Numbered from the stretch's first letter, positions 43,824-56,349 are shown. The stretch: 64,000 bases of DNA from Cycloclasticus sp. 46_120_T64 (GCA_002162695.1 MAAM01000005.1:62001-126000); one strand, 5' to 3'. Numbers and translations: made by a program. Notes: generated by a model not told the origin, from the sequence alone.

Positions 43824-45278
43824 TTATTTCGCCGTATCGCTAGCGATCATCGCATTCAGCTGAACCGCCAAATTAGCCGATGCCGCACCAATATTTCCCG
43901 CGCCCGATGTTAAAACAATATCACCCGGCAATAACACGTCTTTCAATACCACCGGCAACTGCTCAATATCCTTTACAAAGATAGGAATCAATTTACCGCG
44001 CTGGCGAATCGCTTTACTCAAGGCTGGCCCATCGGAACCCGCGATCGGTTTTTCACCGGCCGCAAATACGTCGAGTAATACCAGCACATCGACTTCATTA
44101 AGCACATCGACAAAATCTTCAAACAAGTCCTGAGTTCTTGAATAACGGTGTGGTTGAAAGGCCAGTACCAAGCGTTTCTCAGGCCAACCGGCGCGCACAG
44201 CCTTGATGGTCGCCATCACTTCACGAGGATGGTGACCATAATCATCAACTAATAGTGCAGAACCCGCACCCAGCTGAATCTCGCCATTCACCTGAAAACG
44301 TCGCCCGACACCTTTAAAGTGATCCAGACCCGCGACAATTGCCTCATCGGAGACACCGAGCTCACTGGCTACCGTAATCGCAGCCAGTGCATTCAATACA
44401 TTATGCTGCCCGGGCATATTCAAGCTCACATCCAGCAAGGATTCATTGCCTAAACGTTTTAACTTGAAGTGGGTACGAAAACCCTCTTGGCGCAGCTCTA
44501 AAGCCTGAAAATCAGCCTCCTGCTCGATCCCATAAGTTAAAATGGGTTTACCGATGTCCGGGGATATTTCACGGATATTTTGATCATCCACACACATCAC
44601 CGCCAAACCATAAAATGGTAACTGGTGTAAAAAGGATTTAAAGGCCTCTTTAACCTGCTCGAAGTCACCACCATAAGTGCTCATATGGTCTTCATCGATA
44701 TTGGTCACCACCGCAATCATCGGCTGTAAATGTAGGAATGACGCATCACTTTCATCGGCTTCGGCCACTAGGTAATGACTTTCACCGAGCTTTGCGTTGG
44801 TTCCGGCACTGTTTAACAAACCACCAATAACAAAGGTCGGGTCTAAACCCGCCTCGGTCATCAACACCGCCAACAAACTGGTCGTGGTCGTTTTTCCGTG
44901 GGTTCCAGCAATCGCAATACCGAATCTAAAACGCATGATCTCGGCCAACATTTCTGCGCGTGGAATAATCGGTATTCTTTGCTCGCGAGCCGCAATCACT
45001 TCCACGTTTTCGCTATTAACCGCCGTCGAGGTGACGATCACATCGGTATTGTTAATATTCTCTGCTGCGTGTCCGATATAAACCGTCGCACCCTTTTCTT
45101 GTAAGCGCTCGGTCACCTTACTCGCGCGCATATCTGAGCCGGAGACCTGATAACCCAAGTTAATCAGCACCTCGGCAATACCGCTCATACCCGCGCCACC
45201 GATACCAATAAAATGGATGTTTTTAAGTTTACCGAAGCCTAAATGGGCTGAATAATGTTTATGTGTATCCGGCATCAT
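43824..45278 (-). CDS. murC: UDP-N-acetylmuramate--L-alanine ligase
   Basis: [39 protein letters not shown]; start at MMPDTHK overlapping murG stop. Confidence 0.96.
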   Translation of the reverse strand: MMPDTHKHYSAHLGFGKLKNIHFIGIGGAGMSGIAEVLINLGYQVSGSDMRASKVTERLQEKGATVYIGHAAENINNTDVIVTSTAVNSENVEVIAAREQRIPIIPRAEMLAEIMRFRFGIAIAGTHGKTTTTSLLAVLMTEAGLDPTFVIGGLLNSAGTNAKLGESHYLVAEADESDASFLHLQPMIAVVTNIDEDHMSTYGGDFEQVKEAFKSFLHQLPFYGLAVMCVDDQNIREISPDIGKPILTYGIEQEADFQALELRQEGFRTHFKLKRLGNESLLDVSLNMPGQHNVLNALAAITVASELGVSDEAIVAGLDHFKGVGRRFQVNGEIQLGAGSALLVDDYGHHPREVMATIKAVRAGWPEKRLVLAFQPHRYSRTQDLFEDFVDVLNEVDVLVLLDVFAAGEKPIAGSDGPALSKAIRQRGKLIPIFVKDIEQLPVVLKDVLLPGDIVLTSGAGNIGAASANLAVQLNAMIASDTAK

Positions 45279-46336
45279 AATGCCACCTCCAAACAACTAT
45301 CGGCGACCAGTTTAGTGGCCTCCGGTTTCGCTAACGTACGGGCTTTATCCGCCATCGTTAACAAGGTTTCTTTGTTACGTAATAACTCACGTAATGTGTT
45401 CGCCAAGCGGCTCGCTGTTAATTCGTTTTGCGGAATTAAACAAGCTGCGGCTTCATCCGACAAATAAGTCGCATTTTTTGTTTGATGATCATCAATCGCC
45501 TGTGGTAATGGCACTAGAATCGCGGGCAAACCCATAATCGCTAACTCCGACACGGTCATCGCACCTGCTCGGCAAACCACTAGATCCGCCCATTCATAGA
45601 CCGCTTTCATATCCTCGATAAAACTTCGCACATCGGCCGTGACCGACATTTCTTGATAACGAGCATGAGCCGTTTCGATGGTTGTTTGACCGGCTTGATG
45701 AATCACCTCTACCGCTATATCTTGCTGTAAGTCCCTTAAGGCTTCTGGCACGACCTGGTTCAAGATAGATGCACCTAAACTACCGCCTAAAACTAATATT
45801 CTGAGTTTTGAAGCTTGCGGCTTCGCTGCATTTAGCAACAACTCTTTACGTATCGGGTTACCACTAAAAATCGCATTGGCACTGGCTTCGAAGCTTCTTG
45901 GGAAGGCCTCAAGTACTCGACAAGCAAAACCTTTCAGTAAACGATTAGTCGTGCCCGGCACCCTATTTTGCTCATGAATCACCAAGGGTCTACGGTGCAA
46001 CCAGCTCATCAAACCACCGGGGCCAGAAGCAAAACCACCCAAGCCCAATACCACATCCGGTTTACGCTGGCGAATAATGCTCGATGCCTGCCAACATGCT
46101 TGTAACAACATCAATGGCGCGAGCAATAAACTGCGTAAGCCTTTCCCGCGCAAACCCGAAACACTCAGCCAATCAATCTCAAAACCCGCATCAGGCACTA
46201 AGCGCGCTTCAATGCCCTGCTTTGTTCCCAACCAAGTCACTTGGTGACCTGCTTCACGCAAATACTGCGCAACCGCCAATGCGGGGAACACGTGGCCACC
46301 AGTGCCACCCGCCATAATCATTACGCGTATTGCCAT
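45275..46336 (-). CDS. murG: Undecaprenyl-PP-MurNAc-pentapeptide GlcNAc transferase
   Basis: [32 protein letters not shown]. Confidence 0.97.
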   Translation of the reverse strand: MAIRVMIMAGGTGGHVFPALAVAQYLREAGHQVTWLGTKQGIEARLVPDAGFEIDWLSVSGLRGKGLRSLLLAPLMLLQACWQASSIIRQRKPDVVLGLGGFASGPGGLMSWLHRRPLVIHEQNRVPGTTNRLLKGFACRVLEAFPRSFEASANAIFSGNPIRKELLLNAAKPQASKLRILVLGGSLGASILNQVVPEALRDLQQDIAVEVIHQAGQTTIETAHARYQEMSVTADVRSFIEDMKAVYEWADLVVCRAGAMTVSELAIMGLPAILVPLPQAIDDHQTKNATYLSDEAAACLIPQNELTASRLANTLRELLRNKETLLTMADKARTLAKPEATKLVADSCLEVAL

Positions 46337-47517
46337 AACGACCTCCCCTTCAGCTGATCCTCTAAGTCCAACTGGGTTTCATGGTGAATACGGCACAACA
46401 GGCCAATCACCATGCACATAATAATCATGCTACTGCCACCATAACTCATCAGCGGCAAGGTTAGCCCCTTGGTGGGAAGCGCGCCCATATTAACCGCGAT
46501 ATTAACGAACGCTTGCAAACCTAACCAAAGCCCAAGGCCATACGCCAATAAAGAATAAAAACGTAAATTCAATCGTTCCGCCGCCTTACCCATTTGGAAA
46601 ACACGCCAGACTAACAGGCCAAACAATAAAATCACACTCGCTGAACCGACAAAACCCAGCTCTTCGGCCATCACCGCAAAAATAAAATCGGTATGCGCTT
46701 CTGGCAAATAAAATAATTTCTGAATACTGCTACCTAAACCGACCCCAAACCATTCACCACGCCCTAAGGCAATCAGCGACTGTACCAATTGAAAGCCCGA
46801 CCCTAAGTGATCCGCCCAAGGGTCCATAAATGCAGTCACTCGGTCCATTCGGTAGGCCGACGTAGCAACCGCCACAACCCCTAAGATAATCGCAATGATA
46901 ACTAAGGTGGCAAACTCAACTAAGCGCGCGCCCCCCAAAAACATCATCCCCACAACACTAAAACTAATAACAAATGTTGCACCAAAATCCGGCTCGGCTA
47001 ATAACAAAGCAAACACCAAACCCAGCGGTAACATCGGGCGAAAAATGCCTTTAATCGACTCACGCACAACCGCCACGTGCCGGGTCAAAAAACCCGCCAT
47101 ATATAAAATACAAATAAGTTTTACAATTTCAGACACTTGCAGGCGAGCGACACCGAGGTTTATCCAACGGTAACTACCATTCACCTTGACCCCAATCCCG
47201 GGAATAAACACCAATATCAATAAAGCCACCGCCAATAAAATCAAACTAGGCCCGCTCTGCTCCCAGAGTTTCAAAGGAAGACTCGCCATCAGCACCGCCA
47301 TCATGATACCGATAACAATATGCACAAATTGGCGCACAGGATAATGCCAGATATTATGAAAAAATCGCTCGCCGATATGTAAGGAGGCAGACACCACCAT
47401 CACATAACCCAGCGCCAGCAAACTGACTGCGGAAAAGACCATCCAGCCATCTAGGTGGTAGCGCCCTCGCCTCACCGGCAGAGTCGCACTCGCTGAACTA
47501 AATAAGGCCGCACTCAT
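46321..47517 (-). CDS. ftsW: SEDS-family peptidoglycan glycosyltransferase FtsW
   Basis: Polytopic SEDS protein, FIPGIGVKVNGSYRWINLG, LPLMSYGGSS. Confidence 0.96.
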   Translation of the reverse strand: MSAALFSSASATLPVRRGRYHLDGWMVFSAVSLLALGYVMVVSASLHIGERFFHNIWHYPVRQFVHIVIGIMMAVLMASLPLKLWEQSGPSLILLAVALLILVFIPGIGVKVNGSYRWINLGVARLQVSEIVKLICILYMAGFLTRHVAVVRESIKGIFRPMLPLGLVFALLLAEPDFGATFVISFSVVGMMFLGGARLVEFATLVIIAIILGVVAVATSAYRMDRVTAFMDPWADHLGSGFQLVQSLIALGRGEWFGVGLGSSIQKLFYLPEAHTDFIFAVMAEELGFVGSASVILLFGLLVWRVFQMGKAAERLNLRFYSLLAYGLGLWLGLQAFVNIAVNMGALPTKGLTLPLMSYGGSSMIIMCMVIGLLCRIHHETQLDLEDQLKGRSLWQYA

Positions 47518-48911
47518 TCTTGCAGCTCCATGACCGCGGCACTAAAGCGCTCACCACGCTGTTGATAATTGTCGAATTGATCGAGCGATGCACAAGCTGG
47601 TGATAATAAAACGCTATCGCCTTCAGTTGCCGCCTGCGCGGCCAGTTTCACCGCCTGCTCAATAGTATCCGCCATGACAAATGGGGTTGTGGTATTGAGT
47701 TCTTCTTGCAATCGACTGGCATCACGGCCAATTAAAACCAGCAAACTCACTTGGCTAGCAACCGCGTCGCTTAATAAAGCAAAACCAGCGCCCTTACCAT
47801 CGCCTCCGGCAATCAGAATAATCGGTGCAGGCAAACCTTCTAAGGCCGCTAAACACGCGCCGGGGTTGGTCGCCTTCGAATCATTAATCCAACTGACCCC
47901 ATTAATATCGGCTACCCATTGAGTTCTATGCGCTAAACCGACAAAGCTGCGTAGCGCTTGTTTTTGTGCTGTTCTGGCGATACCTAAGTTATCTGCCATC
48001 GCTATTGCAGCCAGTGCATTTTGAATATTATGTGTGCCTTTTATTTTTAGTTCGGCACTCGCGATGATCGCCTCATCGCCCTTCGATAAATAGCTTTCGC
48101 CATCCATCATCAACACCCCATAATCACCCGCAGTCGGTTTATCTAAAGCAAAGCTAGTCAGCTTACGTTCGGTCGCTAAAGCCATCTCACGCACTAAGTC
48201 ATCAGCACGGTTAAGTATCGCCACCCCATCACCATATAACACCCGTTCCTTCGCATCACTGTAGCTGGTGATATTCGAATAACGATCCATATGATCGGCG
48301 CTGACATTTAATACTGCCGCAACATTGGCGCGTAATTGAGAGGTACGCTCAAGCTGAAAACTGGAGAGCTCTAAAACATACAAATCAGCGACTTGCTCTG
48401 TCAGCAACTCCAAGGCTGGCGTGCCCAAATTACCCCCCAAGCGCACATCAAACCCAGCATGACGAGCCATCTCGCCGAGCAGAGTCGTTACCGTACTTTT
48501 CCCATTCGACCCTGTAATACAAGCAACAGGGGCATCGACACACACCGCAAACACATCGATATCCCCAAATACAGGCACCCCACGCTCAGCGGCAGCCTGA
48601 ATTTCCTTTTCATCCAAGCTAACACCCGGACTGACAATAATATGCGTGGCTGCTTCAAAGACCGAGTGGTTAAAACCCGAGGTAAATACCGCGACGTCTT
48701 GATAGGATTGCTCAACCACCGCTAAACCCGGCGGGTTATCACGGCTATCAATAACCGCCACTTCAACCTTATTTTGTTGTAAAAACTTAATCACCGAGAC
48801 ACCGGTCACACCGAGGCCAACAACCAATACACGCGCGTCACCCTGATCGAGCCCCAAACGAGCCAAACCGCTGCGTTGTGTCATAAGTTTGTTGTCCATA
48901 GCCGAATCCAT
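47514..48911 (-). CDS. murD: UDP-N-acetylmuramoyl-L-alanine--D-glutamate ligase
   Basis: CITGSNGKSTVTTLLGEM; start MDSAMDNK overlaps mraY stop (TAATG). Confidence 0.95.
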   Translation of the reverse strand: MDSAMDNKLMTQRSGLARLGLDQGDARVLVVGLGVTGVSVIKFLQQNKVEVAVIDSRDNPPGLAVVEQSYQDVAVFTSGFNHSVFEAATHIIVSPGVSLDEKEIQAAAERGVPVFGDIDVFAVCVDAPVACITGSNGKSTVTTLLGEMARHAGFDVRLGGNLGTPALELLTEQVADLYVLELSSFQLERTSQLRANVAAVLNVSADHMDRYSNITSYSDAKERVLYGDGVAILNRADDLVREMALATERKLTSFALDKPTAGDYGVLMMDGESYLSKGDEAIIASAELKIKGTHNIQNALAAIAMADNLGIARTAQKQALRSFVGLAHRTQWVADINGVSWINDSKATNPGACLAALEGLPAPIILIAGGDGKGAGFALLSDAVASQVSLLVLIGRDASRLQEELNTTTPFVMADTIEQAVKLAAQAATEGDSVLLSPACASLDQFDNYQQRGERFSAAVMELQE

Positions 48912-49993
48912 TATCTTAATTTCAGCGTAGATAAACCGATCAGCACCAAGATAACGGTGATGATCCAAAAACGAATGATGATTCGAGGTTCCGGCCAGCC
49001 CTTCAATTCGAAGTGATGATGAATCGGTGCCATTCTGAAAATACGTTTGCCGGTCAGCTTAAACGAGGCCACTTGCATAATCACCGACACCGTTTCCATG
49101 ACAAAAACACCGCCCATGATCATTAACACCAGCTCTTGCCGCACCAATACCGCTAAGATACCCAGTGCTGCACCCAGAGCCAATGCTCCCACATCACCCA
49201 TAAATACCATCGCTGGATAGGCGTTAAACCATAAGAAGCCGAGACCTGCCCCAACAATCGCACCACTAAAGACCACCAACTCACCGGTGCCACGTAAATT
49301 TGGAATAGCGAGGTATTCGGCAAATTGAACATTACCCGATAGGTAAGCAAAAATGCCCAGTGCACCGGCGACCAATACGGTCGGCATAATCGCCAAACCA
49401 TCTAAGCCATCCGTTAAGTTAACCGCGTTACTGGTACCGACGATCACAAAATAAGTTAATGGCACAAATAACCAGCCCAACTGAAAGCTCACGTCTTTAA
49501 AAAACGGTACAAATAAAGTCGTTTCCAAAGGAGACGTCGCGGTGTAAAACAAAAATAGCGCCGCACTTAATGCAATCACCGATTGCCCTAGGTATTTTTT
49601 ACCCGCCGATAACCCCTTCGGATCTTGTAAGGCTACTTTTTTGTAATCATCAATAAAACCGATCACCCCTGTTAGCAGGGTCACCAGCAACACCACCCAA
49701 ACATAACGGTTATTTAAATCCGCCCATAATAAGGTGCTGAGCCCCACCGCAACTAATATAAGCGTACCGCCCATGGTCGGCGTACCCGCCTTCTTGAAGT
49801 GAGTTTCCGGCCCATCGTCACGCACCGCCTGACCAATTTTATGGAAGGTTAATTTACGAATCATCGCTGGCCCCACCAAAAAAGCGATGAATAACGCCGT
49901 TAAGGTACCCAGAATTGAACGCATCGTTAGGTATTGAAATACCCGAAAACCACTGTGATATTCAGACAACCACTCCGCTAGAATCAGCAACAT
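48911..49993 (-). CDS. mraY: Phospho-N-acetylmuramoyl-pentapeptide transferase
   Basis: [40 protein letters not shown]. Confidence 0.98.
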   Translation of the reverse strand: MLLILAEWLSEYHSGFRVFQYLTMRSILGTLTALFIAFLVGPAMIRKLTFHKIGQAVRDDGPETHFKKAGTPTMGGTLILVAVGLSTLLWADLNNRYVWVVLLVTLLTGVIGFIDDYKKVALQDPKGLSAGKKYLGQSVIALSAALFLFYTATSPLETTLFVPFFKDVSFQLGWLFVPLTYFVIVGTSNAVNLTDGLDGLAIMPTVLVAGALGIFAYLSGNVQFAEYLAIPNLRGTGELVVFSGAIVGAGLGFLWFNAYPAMVFMGDVGALALGAALGILAVLVRQELVLMIMGGVFVMETVSVIMQVASFKLTGKRIFRMAPIHHHFELKGWPEPRIIIRFWIITVILVLIGLSTLKLR

Positions 49994-51384
49994 ATTGCGC
50001 CCTCTGCATAGGTTAATTTTTCTACTACAGTTTCCAGCCCTTGCGAACGCGACCCCTTAACTAAAACAAGTACCTCTGACCCCAACTCTTGCTGCAAAAC
50101 GTCCGCCATTTGTTGTTTATTCATAAAATGCTGCGCTCGTCTTGACGACGATGACAGCTGCTGGTTGAAGGCGTTAACCGCCACCAACATTTCCTCACCC
50201 ACGGCAAAAAATCGCCGCACACCACTGTTCGCGATGTCTACACCTATTTTCCGATGAATCTGTTCACTATCCGCCCCTAGTTCGGCAAAATCGCCCAACA
50301 CCAGCCAAAGCGGCTTATCAATATGCGTCATACAATCCATCGCCGCTTCGAAAGAGCGAGGGTTTGCGTTATAACAATCATTTACTAGCACACTTCCGCC
50401 GATACCTTTAAGCACTTGCATACGCCCATTAACCGCGTTTAACGCCTCTAAACCCCGTTGAATCTGCTGCAAACTAAGACCCAGAGAAATAGCCGCAGCG
50501 GCAGCCGCTAAGGCATTCATCACATTATGCTGGCCAATCAACCTTAGCCGTATCAACACCGCTTGCTGCTGATAATTTAAAGTAAATGTCGTCACGAAGC
50601 GGCCATCACTCAAGCCGGTTTCCATTGAGTCAAAATCAGCCCAAACATCGGCCTCGCTGCTGCAACCAAAACTCAATACTTGGCGCTCAGCCAATAACTT
50701 TAACCACTGTTCAAACCAAGGTTCTTCTTTATTGAGTATCGCGGTACCGTCGCTGCTTAAACCTGAAATGATTTCTGCTTTTGCCTGCGCCACCCCGTCA
50801 AGGCTGCCAAAACCGGCTAAATGCGCGGCGGCTACATTATTTAAAATAGCCACCGTGGGTTTGGCGATAGCACATAAATGTTTAATATCGCCCGATTGGC
50901 TAGCGCCCATTTCAATGACCGCGACCTCGTGTTCGGGTTTAAGCTTTAACAAGGTGAGAGGCACACCAATTTGGTTATTCAGGTTACCCGCGGTCGCGAG
51001 CACCTTCTTTGATTGCGCCAAAATACTCGCCAACAATTCTTTAACACTCGTTTTGCCGTTACTACCGGTAATTCCAACCAACGGAATATTGGCCTTTGCT
51101 CGCTGATCGGCCGCCAAGGCCGTTAATGCGTCTAGGGTATTAGCCACTTTTACATAGGGTATATCCAGCTCTCTATCCGCACTCAACAAAGCGGCTACCG
51201 CACCTTTTGCTGCCGCCTGCTTTGCAAAGTCATTCGCATTAAAGTTCTCACCCGGCAAGGCAACAAATAAATCCCCCGACTGAATGCTGCGCGTATCACT
51301 ACTGATCACGCTAACACTAAGGTCAGCCCCTTTTAATTCGCCACCCACAATGTCCGCCAGCACCCGAAGATTCATCGTATTCAT
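49984..51384 (-). CDS. murF: UDP-N-acetylmuramoyl-tripeptide--D-alanyl-D-alanine ligase
   Basis: [35 protein letters not shown]. Confidence 0.96.
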   Translation of the reverse strand: MNTMNLRVLADIVGGELKGADLSVSVISSDTRSIQSGDLFVALPGENFNANDFAKQAAAKGAVAALLSADRELDIPYVKVANTLDALTALAADQRAKANIPLVGITGSNGKTSVKELLASILAQSKKVLATAGNLNNQIGVPLTLLKLKPEHEVAVIEMGASQSGDIKHLCAIAKPTVAILNNVAAAHLAGFGSLDGVAQAKAEIISGLSSDGTAILNKEEPWFEQWLKLLAERQVLSFGCSSEADVWADFDSMETGLSDGRFVTTFTLNYQQQAVLIRLRLIGQHNVMNALAAAAAAISLGLSLQQIQRGLEALNAVNGRMQVLKGIGGSVLVNDCYNANPRSFEAAMDCMTHIDKPLWLVLGDFAELGADSEQIHRKIGVDIANSGVRRFFAVGEEMLVAVNAFNQQLSSSSRRAQHFMNKQQMADVLQQELGSEVLVLVKGSRSQGLETVVEKLTYAEGAICC

Positions 51385-52919
51385 TGACCATCACCTAACA
51401 AGCTCGCCGATCTACGCTGTAACGCGCGCAAGCCGACCGCTGCATCACTAAAGGGGATCTCTTCACCCGCTACCTGCTGATAAACCTCATGCCCCTTACC
51501 GGCAATTAAAATAATATCGTCATTTTTAGCGGCCACAATAAGCTGCTCAATGGCCTGCGCCCTATCGAGCTCTACCGTTAAACAAGCTCCGTCTTTAGCA
51601 CCGGCTTTAATTTGCGCCGCAATCTCCTCTGCGCTTTCAAACCGCGGGTTATCATTGCTAATAATCACCTCATCGGCGTATTCACTGGCGATAGCCCCCA
51701 TCAGGGCCCGCTTCGCCTGATCACGATTACCGCCGCAGCCAAACAGCAGTTTTAATTTCCCAGTGCAATGTTCACGCAAGCTCATTAAGGCTAGTTTTAA
51801 TGCATCAGGGGTGTGAGCATAATCGACCAGCACACTCGGCTGCTTCGCCGTTTTGCTCAGTAACTGCATCCGCCCAGCGACACTAACCAACTGCTGAACT
51901 TTATTCACCGCCACCGCGAATCCATCACCCTTAGCCAATAACACCGCTAAGGTAGCGACTAAATTATCAATATTAAACAAACCAAATAGAGCCGACTTAA
52001 TACATAAGGTTTCTTCAGCATAAGTCACGTCGAACGATAAACCGCTCTTCGTTAGGCGCTCATTGGCAATAAATAAACAGCCTTTTTCCGCCATATTGTC
52101 TCGCCGACTAAAAGAATATATATCAACACCGGCTGATAATGACTCGCGTATGGTCTGACTAAAATCATCGTCGTCATTTAATACCACGAAGCGTAAGCTT
52201 GGCGTTTGGAATAAGGCCAACTTCGCCTGCCCATACGCGGCCATGTTCTTATGATAATCAAGGTGATCATGACTTAAATTAGTAAACACCGCACCGTCGA
52301 ACGCCACCGCCTTTACTCGCCCTTGGTCCAAACCGTGCGAAGACACCTCCATCGCAACAGTCGACGCGCCCGCCTGCAAGAAGCTCGCTAATTGCGCTTG
52401 CACACTCACCGCATCGGGCGTGGTATTGATTGTTTGCTGTAATGCCGACAACTCGCCCCAGCCTAGGGTACCGATCACCGCACAGTCACCCTCGGCATTG
52501 AGCGCTTGGGCAATAAAGTGACTCACCGATGTTTTGCCATTCGTCCCAGTAATACCAACCACACTAAGCCTCGCTGATGGTTGCGCATAAAAGCGCGCGG
52601 CAATGTCGCTGACCTTTGTCGTTAAATCGGTCAGCTCAATCAAACGGACAGCAGACTGCTTTCTTATTTTAGCGGCCAATAAATCGCCACCGCCGGCAGG
52701 GTCATATACGATCACCGCCACACCACGCTGCAGAGCTTGCTCCACATACTGCAAACCATGTGACTGCGAACCCAACGCGGCTAAAAATAAGCCGCCGTCA
52801 TCAACTAGACGCGCATCAAGCGATGGCGCGGTAACTAATATATCGTGTTCAATATCCAGCAAACCCGTGAGCAGGTGTCGCAAGGAAATACGTGCAGGCA
52901 TTTCTTGCAGAGCCATCAC
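51381..52919 (-). CDS. murE: UDP-MurNAc-L-Ala-D-Glu--2,6-diaminopimelate ligase
   Basis: GITGTNGKTSVSHFIAQAL, VDYAHTPDAL, DNPRFESAEEI (DNPR meso-DAP motif). Confidence 0.97.
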   Translation of the reverse strand: MMALQEMPARISLRHLLTGLLDIEHDILVTAPSLDARLVDDGGLFLAALGSQSHGLQYVEQALQRGVAVIVYDPAGGGDLLAAKIRKQSAVRLIELTDLTTKVSDIAARFYAQPSARLSVVGITGTNGKTSVSHFIAQALNAEGDCAVIGTLGWGELSALQQTINTTPDAVSVQAQLASFLQAGASTVAMEVSSHGLDQGRVKAVAFDGAVFTNLSHDHLDYHKNMAAYGQAKLALFQTPSLRFVVLNDDDDFSQTIRESLSAGVDIYSFSRRDNMAEKGCLFIANERLTKSGLSFDVTYAEETLCIKSALFGLFNIDNLVATLAVLLAKGDGFAVAVNKVQQLVSVAGRMQLLSKTAKQPSVLVDYAHTPDALKLALMSLREHCTGKLKLLFGCGGNRDQAKRALMGAIASEYADEVIISNDNPRFESAEEIAAQIKAGAKDGACLTVELDRAQAIEQLIVAAKNDDIILIAGKGHEVYQQVAGEEIPFSDAAVGLRALQRRSASLLGDGQ

Positions 52920-54658
52920 TTAACATCCCGTGCAAACGATGCCATCACCGCCGGTGCTGCGATATTATCAGGGACGACATTCATTAAACGCATCGCAGCG
53001 GTCATAATGCGTGAAAACACCGGCGCGGCAACCAGCCCACCGTAATAATCACCCGCTTGCGGTTCATCGATCAATACGACCATCACCAGCTCAGGTTTAT
53101 TAGCTGGCACCATCCCCGCGAAGACACCTAAATATTTATCTTCCGAGTAACCGCCTTTTGCGAACTTCTTCACCGTTCCGGTTTTTCCTGCCACCGTATA
53201 ACCCGCCACTTGCGCTCTAGGTGCGGTGCCCGCCTTGCTGACAACACCCTTCAGCATCGTTCTTATTTTCTTCGCCACCTCGGCATTCATCACCCGCTCG
53301 GCTGGCGCTGCTGTCTGCGGACCGCGAATCAAACTCACTGGCTGCAATAAACCATCATTGGCCAGCGCGCTATACGCGTGCGCCAACTGCAACACCGAAG
53401 TGGACATCCCGTAACCATAGGCCAAGGTTGCTCGTTCGATAGGCCGCCAACTTTCATAAGCCACCAACTTGCCACGCGCCTCACCAGGGAAACCATTCGC
53501 AGTCACCTGGCCAAAACCCAGTTTGTGCAACAAACTCCAAAAACTTTTCGGCTCCACCGCTAAGGCTATTTTACTGGAGGCGACGTTGCTCGATTTAAGC
53601 AACAAGGTCGCCAAATCAATCTTGCCATAGTTCCGATGATCACGAATCTGACTACGCCCCACCTTCATCCGCCCGGGGTTAGTATCGATAATGCTTTTAT
53701 CATTAAACAAACCCGATTCCATCCCCGCCGCCACGGTAAAAGGCTTCATCGTTGAACCTGGCTCGAACACATCGATAAAGGCACGGTTGCGTACATGACT
53801 GGCTTTTAGTTTGGAACGATCATTGGGGTTAAACGCCGGCTGATTAGCCACCGCTAATACCTCACCCGTTTTAGGGTTTAGGATCACCAAGGAGCCCGAC
53901 TTGGCTTGTTGCTGGGCAACGGCGGACTTTAGCTCACGGTAGGCCAAATATTGCAGGCGTCGGTCAATCGATAACTGCATATCTTTACCCGGTATTGGCG
54001 CACGAATATCATCGACGTGTTTTACCATTCGCCGTTTGCCGTCACGCAGTATACGCTCAACCCCAGCCACGCCTTTCAGCTGTTCATTAAACGCCAGTTC
54101 CAAACCTTCTTGACCTTCATCGTCAATATTGGTGAAACCGACTAAGTGGGCCGCCACCTCACCGTCTGGGTAATAACGGCGATATTCTTTTTGCAGATAA
54201 ACGCCCGACAACTGCATCTCATCAATTTTCTCGGCAACCTGCGGGTCCATATGCCTGCGCAAATAAACAAACCGTCGCGAACCCACCTTATCGAGTTTAT
54301 TATTTAAGCTTTTCAGGCTCATCCCCAATAACTTGGCAAACTCGGCTTTTTTTCCCGCTAAATCTAATTGCCGCGGATTAATCCAAACCGAACTCACCGG
54401 CGCGCTAATCGCTAAGGCATGCCCCTCTGCATCGGTGATTTTCCCACGATACGCGGGCAATTTGATGTCACGCAAGTAAACCGCTTTACCTCGTTTTTGC
54501 AAAAAAGCGTTATTCAATACTTGCAAATCAACCGCACGCCAAATCAACGCACACATCACCAACATAAAACACGCCAAAATAAACCGGCGACGACCTGCCA
54601 ACTCAGGCACAATCACCTTCGCAGTATCGTCTTTGGGTGGTTGTGTGTCGAAGTTCAC
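52916..54658 (-). CDS. ftsI: Peptidoglycan D,D-transpeptidase FtsI (PBP3)
   Basis: EPGSTMKPF (SxxK), SSN motif, KTGT motif (VAGKTGTVKK). Confidence 0.97.
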   Translation of the reverse strand: MNFDTQPPKDDTAKVIVPELAGRRRFILACFMLVMCALIWRAVDLQVLNNAFLQKRGKAVYLRDIKLPAYRGKITDAEGHALAISAPVSSVWINPRQLDLAGKKAEFAKLLGMSLKSLNNKLDKVGSRRFVYLRRHMDPQVAEKIDEMQLSGVYLQKEYRRYYPDGEVAAHLVGFTNIDDEGQEGLELAFNEQLKGVAGVERILRDGKRRMVKHVDDIRAPIPGKDMQLSIDRRLQYLAYRELKSAVAQQQAKSGSLVILNPKTGEVLAVANQPAFNPNDRSKLKASHVRNRAFIDVFEPGSTMKPFTVAAGMESGLFNDKSIIDTNPGRMKVGRSQIRDHRNYGKIDLATLLLKSSNVASSKIALAVEPKSFWSLLHKLGFGQVTANGFPGEARGKLVAYESWRPIERATLAYGYGMSTSVLQLAHAYSALANDGLLQPVSLIRGPQTAAPAERVMNAEVAKKIRTMLKGVVSKAGTAPRAQVAGYTVAGKTGTVKKFAKGGYSEDKYLGVFAGMVPANKPELVMVVLIDEPQAGDYYGGLVAAPVFSRIMTAAMRLMNVVPDNIAAPAVMASFARDVK

Positions 54659-54933
54659 TTAACGTTTAAGTAAATAACTTGCTCGGTGGAAGGTGCTTGC
54701 AGATTCAATTTTGCACGCGCTAATTTTTCGATACTATTCTGTGACGACCAGGTATAAGCCTCTAACTGCAAGCGCCCCCACTCAACACCGAGACGGTCCT
54801 GCTCACGCAGCTCGCCCTGAAATTGATTAAATTTCAGCCGCGAATCATACTTAACATAAACCACCGACAAGGCCGACACCATAGTCAGTATCGCAAACAA
54901 AACCACCCCAGTCGTTGAGCCTTGCAGCAGCAT
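54655..54933 (-). CDS. ftsL: Cell division protein FtsL
   Basis: Small bitopic protein between rsmH and ftsI. Confidence 0.9.
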   Translation of the reverse strand: MLLQGSTTGVVLFAILTMVSALSVVYVKYDSRLKFNQFQGELREQDRLGVEWGRLQLEAYTWSSQNSIEKLARAKLNLQAPSTEQVIYLNVK

Positions 54934-55868
54934 TATAGTTTTTCCGCAATGCGTAATACTGCACTTCGCGAACGCACATTCGAAGCCACCTCGTCACGCG
55001 AGGCTTTAATCGCCTTACCGATGCACTTAAAATTTAATTTTTCCTGCTCTAGTGGCATTGGCAAATGACGCGGCACAATCACCCCGCGAGACTGCTCACG
55101 CATGAAGCGCTTCACTATTCGATCTTCCAAAGAATGGAAGCTAATCACCACCAAGCGACCGCCCGGTTTCAAGATACTGGCGGAATCGGCTAATAACTGT
55201 TCAAGATCATCCAGCTCATGATTCACCTTAATCCGTATTGCTTGAAAACTTCGAGTCGCAGGATGCTTGCCCGGCTCACGTTTTTTAACCACCCCTTCGA
55301 TCAGGCGCGCCAATTGCCCTGTTGTTTGCAAGGGGTTTTCGTCACGCTGCAATACAATCTCTGAGGCAATCCTACGAGCAAATTTTTCTTCACCATAGTC
55401 ACGCAGCACCATCGTCAATTCCCGCTCTTCGACGTGTGACAACCATTGTGCGGCAGACTCGCCTTGGCTCACGTCCATCCGCATATCCAATGGGCCGTCT
55501 TTCATAAAACTAAAACCGCGTTCGGCCACATCCAGCTGCGGTGATGAGACCCCCAAATCAAGCAAAATACCGTCAACCTGACCCAGCTTGCCTCGTTCGG
55601 CTAGCAAATCATGCAATTGCGCAAAACTGCTATGCGCCAATTCAAGCCGTGAATCGGCTAATAACTCCCGCGCCTGCGGAGAACCCAGGGCATCCAAGTC
55701 TTTGTCGGTTGCGAGCAAGCGTCCCTCAGCAGACAATTCCTGTAACAGAGCTGAGCTATGCCCACCCCGCCCGAACGTCCCGTCGACGTATAAACCGCCG
55801 ACGTGCTGAATCAAGCCCGCCAAGGACTCTTCCAATAAAACAGAGGTATGTAAACTAATTTCAGACAT
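54933..55868 (-). CDS. rsmH: 16S rRNA (cytosine1402-N4)-methyltransferase
   Basis: HTSVLLEESLAGL, DGTFGRGGHSSALL, RSFQAIRIKVNHELDDLEQ. Confidence 0.97.
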   Translation of the reverse strand: MSEISLHTSVLLEESLAGLIQHVGGLYVDGTFGRGGHSSALLQELSAEGRLLATDKDLDALGSPQARELLADSRLELAHSSFAQLHDLLAERGKLGQVDGILLDLGVSSPQLDVAERGFSFMKDGPLDMRMDVSQGESAAQWLSHVEERELTMVLRDYGEEKFARRIASEIVLQRDENPLQTTGQLARLIEGVVKKREPGKHPATRSFQAIRIKVNHELDDLEQLLADSASILKPGGRLVVISFHSLEDRIVKRFMREQSRGVIVPRHLPMPLEQEKLNFKCIGKAIKASRDEVASNVRSRSAVLRIAEKL

Positions 55869-56323
55869 TAGAAAGACAAAGCCTCCAGTTCAGGTGATAA
55901 TTCGCCATCTTCTTCGTTTTCTTCTTCAAACCAGGTATCACGCTTAAGCAACCACGCCTGCTCATTCCAAATTTCAAATTTATTGCCCTGCCCTATCATT
56001 ACAACTTTTTTATCCAAGCCCGCAAACTCACGCAACGGCGGAGAAACCAATACTCGACCTTGCCCATCTAACTCGCATTCTGTGGCATGGCCAATCAGCA
56101 GACGCTGTAAACGCCTCGCTTGTTTATTCAACGAAGGTAATTTAATCAGTTTACGTTCAATATCTTCCCAAACAGGTAAGGGGTACAGTAACAGGCTACG
56201 TTCCCTGTCCACCGTCATCACCAATTGGGCATCACAAGAGTCTTTCAGCTGGGCACGGTAACGCGTGGGGATAGACAATCTTCCCTTTGCATCTAACGTA
56301 ACGTTATTAACCCCTCTAAACAC
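55868..56323 (-). CDS. mraZ: Transcriptional regulator MraZ
   Basis: GTG start giving (V)FRGVNNVTLDAKGRLSIPTRYRAQL; listed start 56374 would run through the MraZ boxes. Confidence 0.92.
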   Translation of the reverse strand: MFRGVNNVTLDAKGRLSIPTRYRAQLKDSCDAQLVMTVDRERSLLLYPLPVWEDIERKLIKLPSLNKQARRLQRLLIGHATECELDGQGRVLVSPPLREFAGLDKKVVMIGQGNKFEIWNEQAWLLKRDTWFEEENEEDGELSPELEALSF

Positions 56324-56349
56324 TCGCTCTCTCCCCTGATGACTATTTT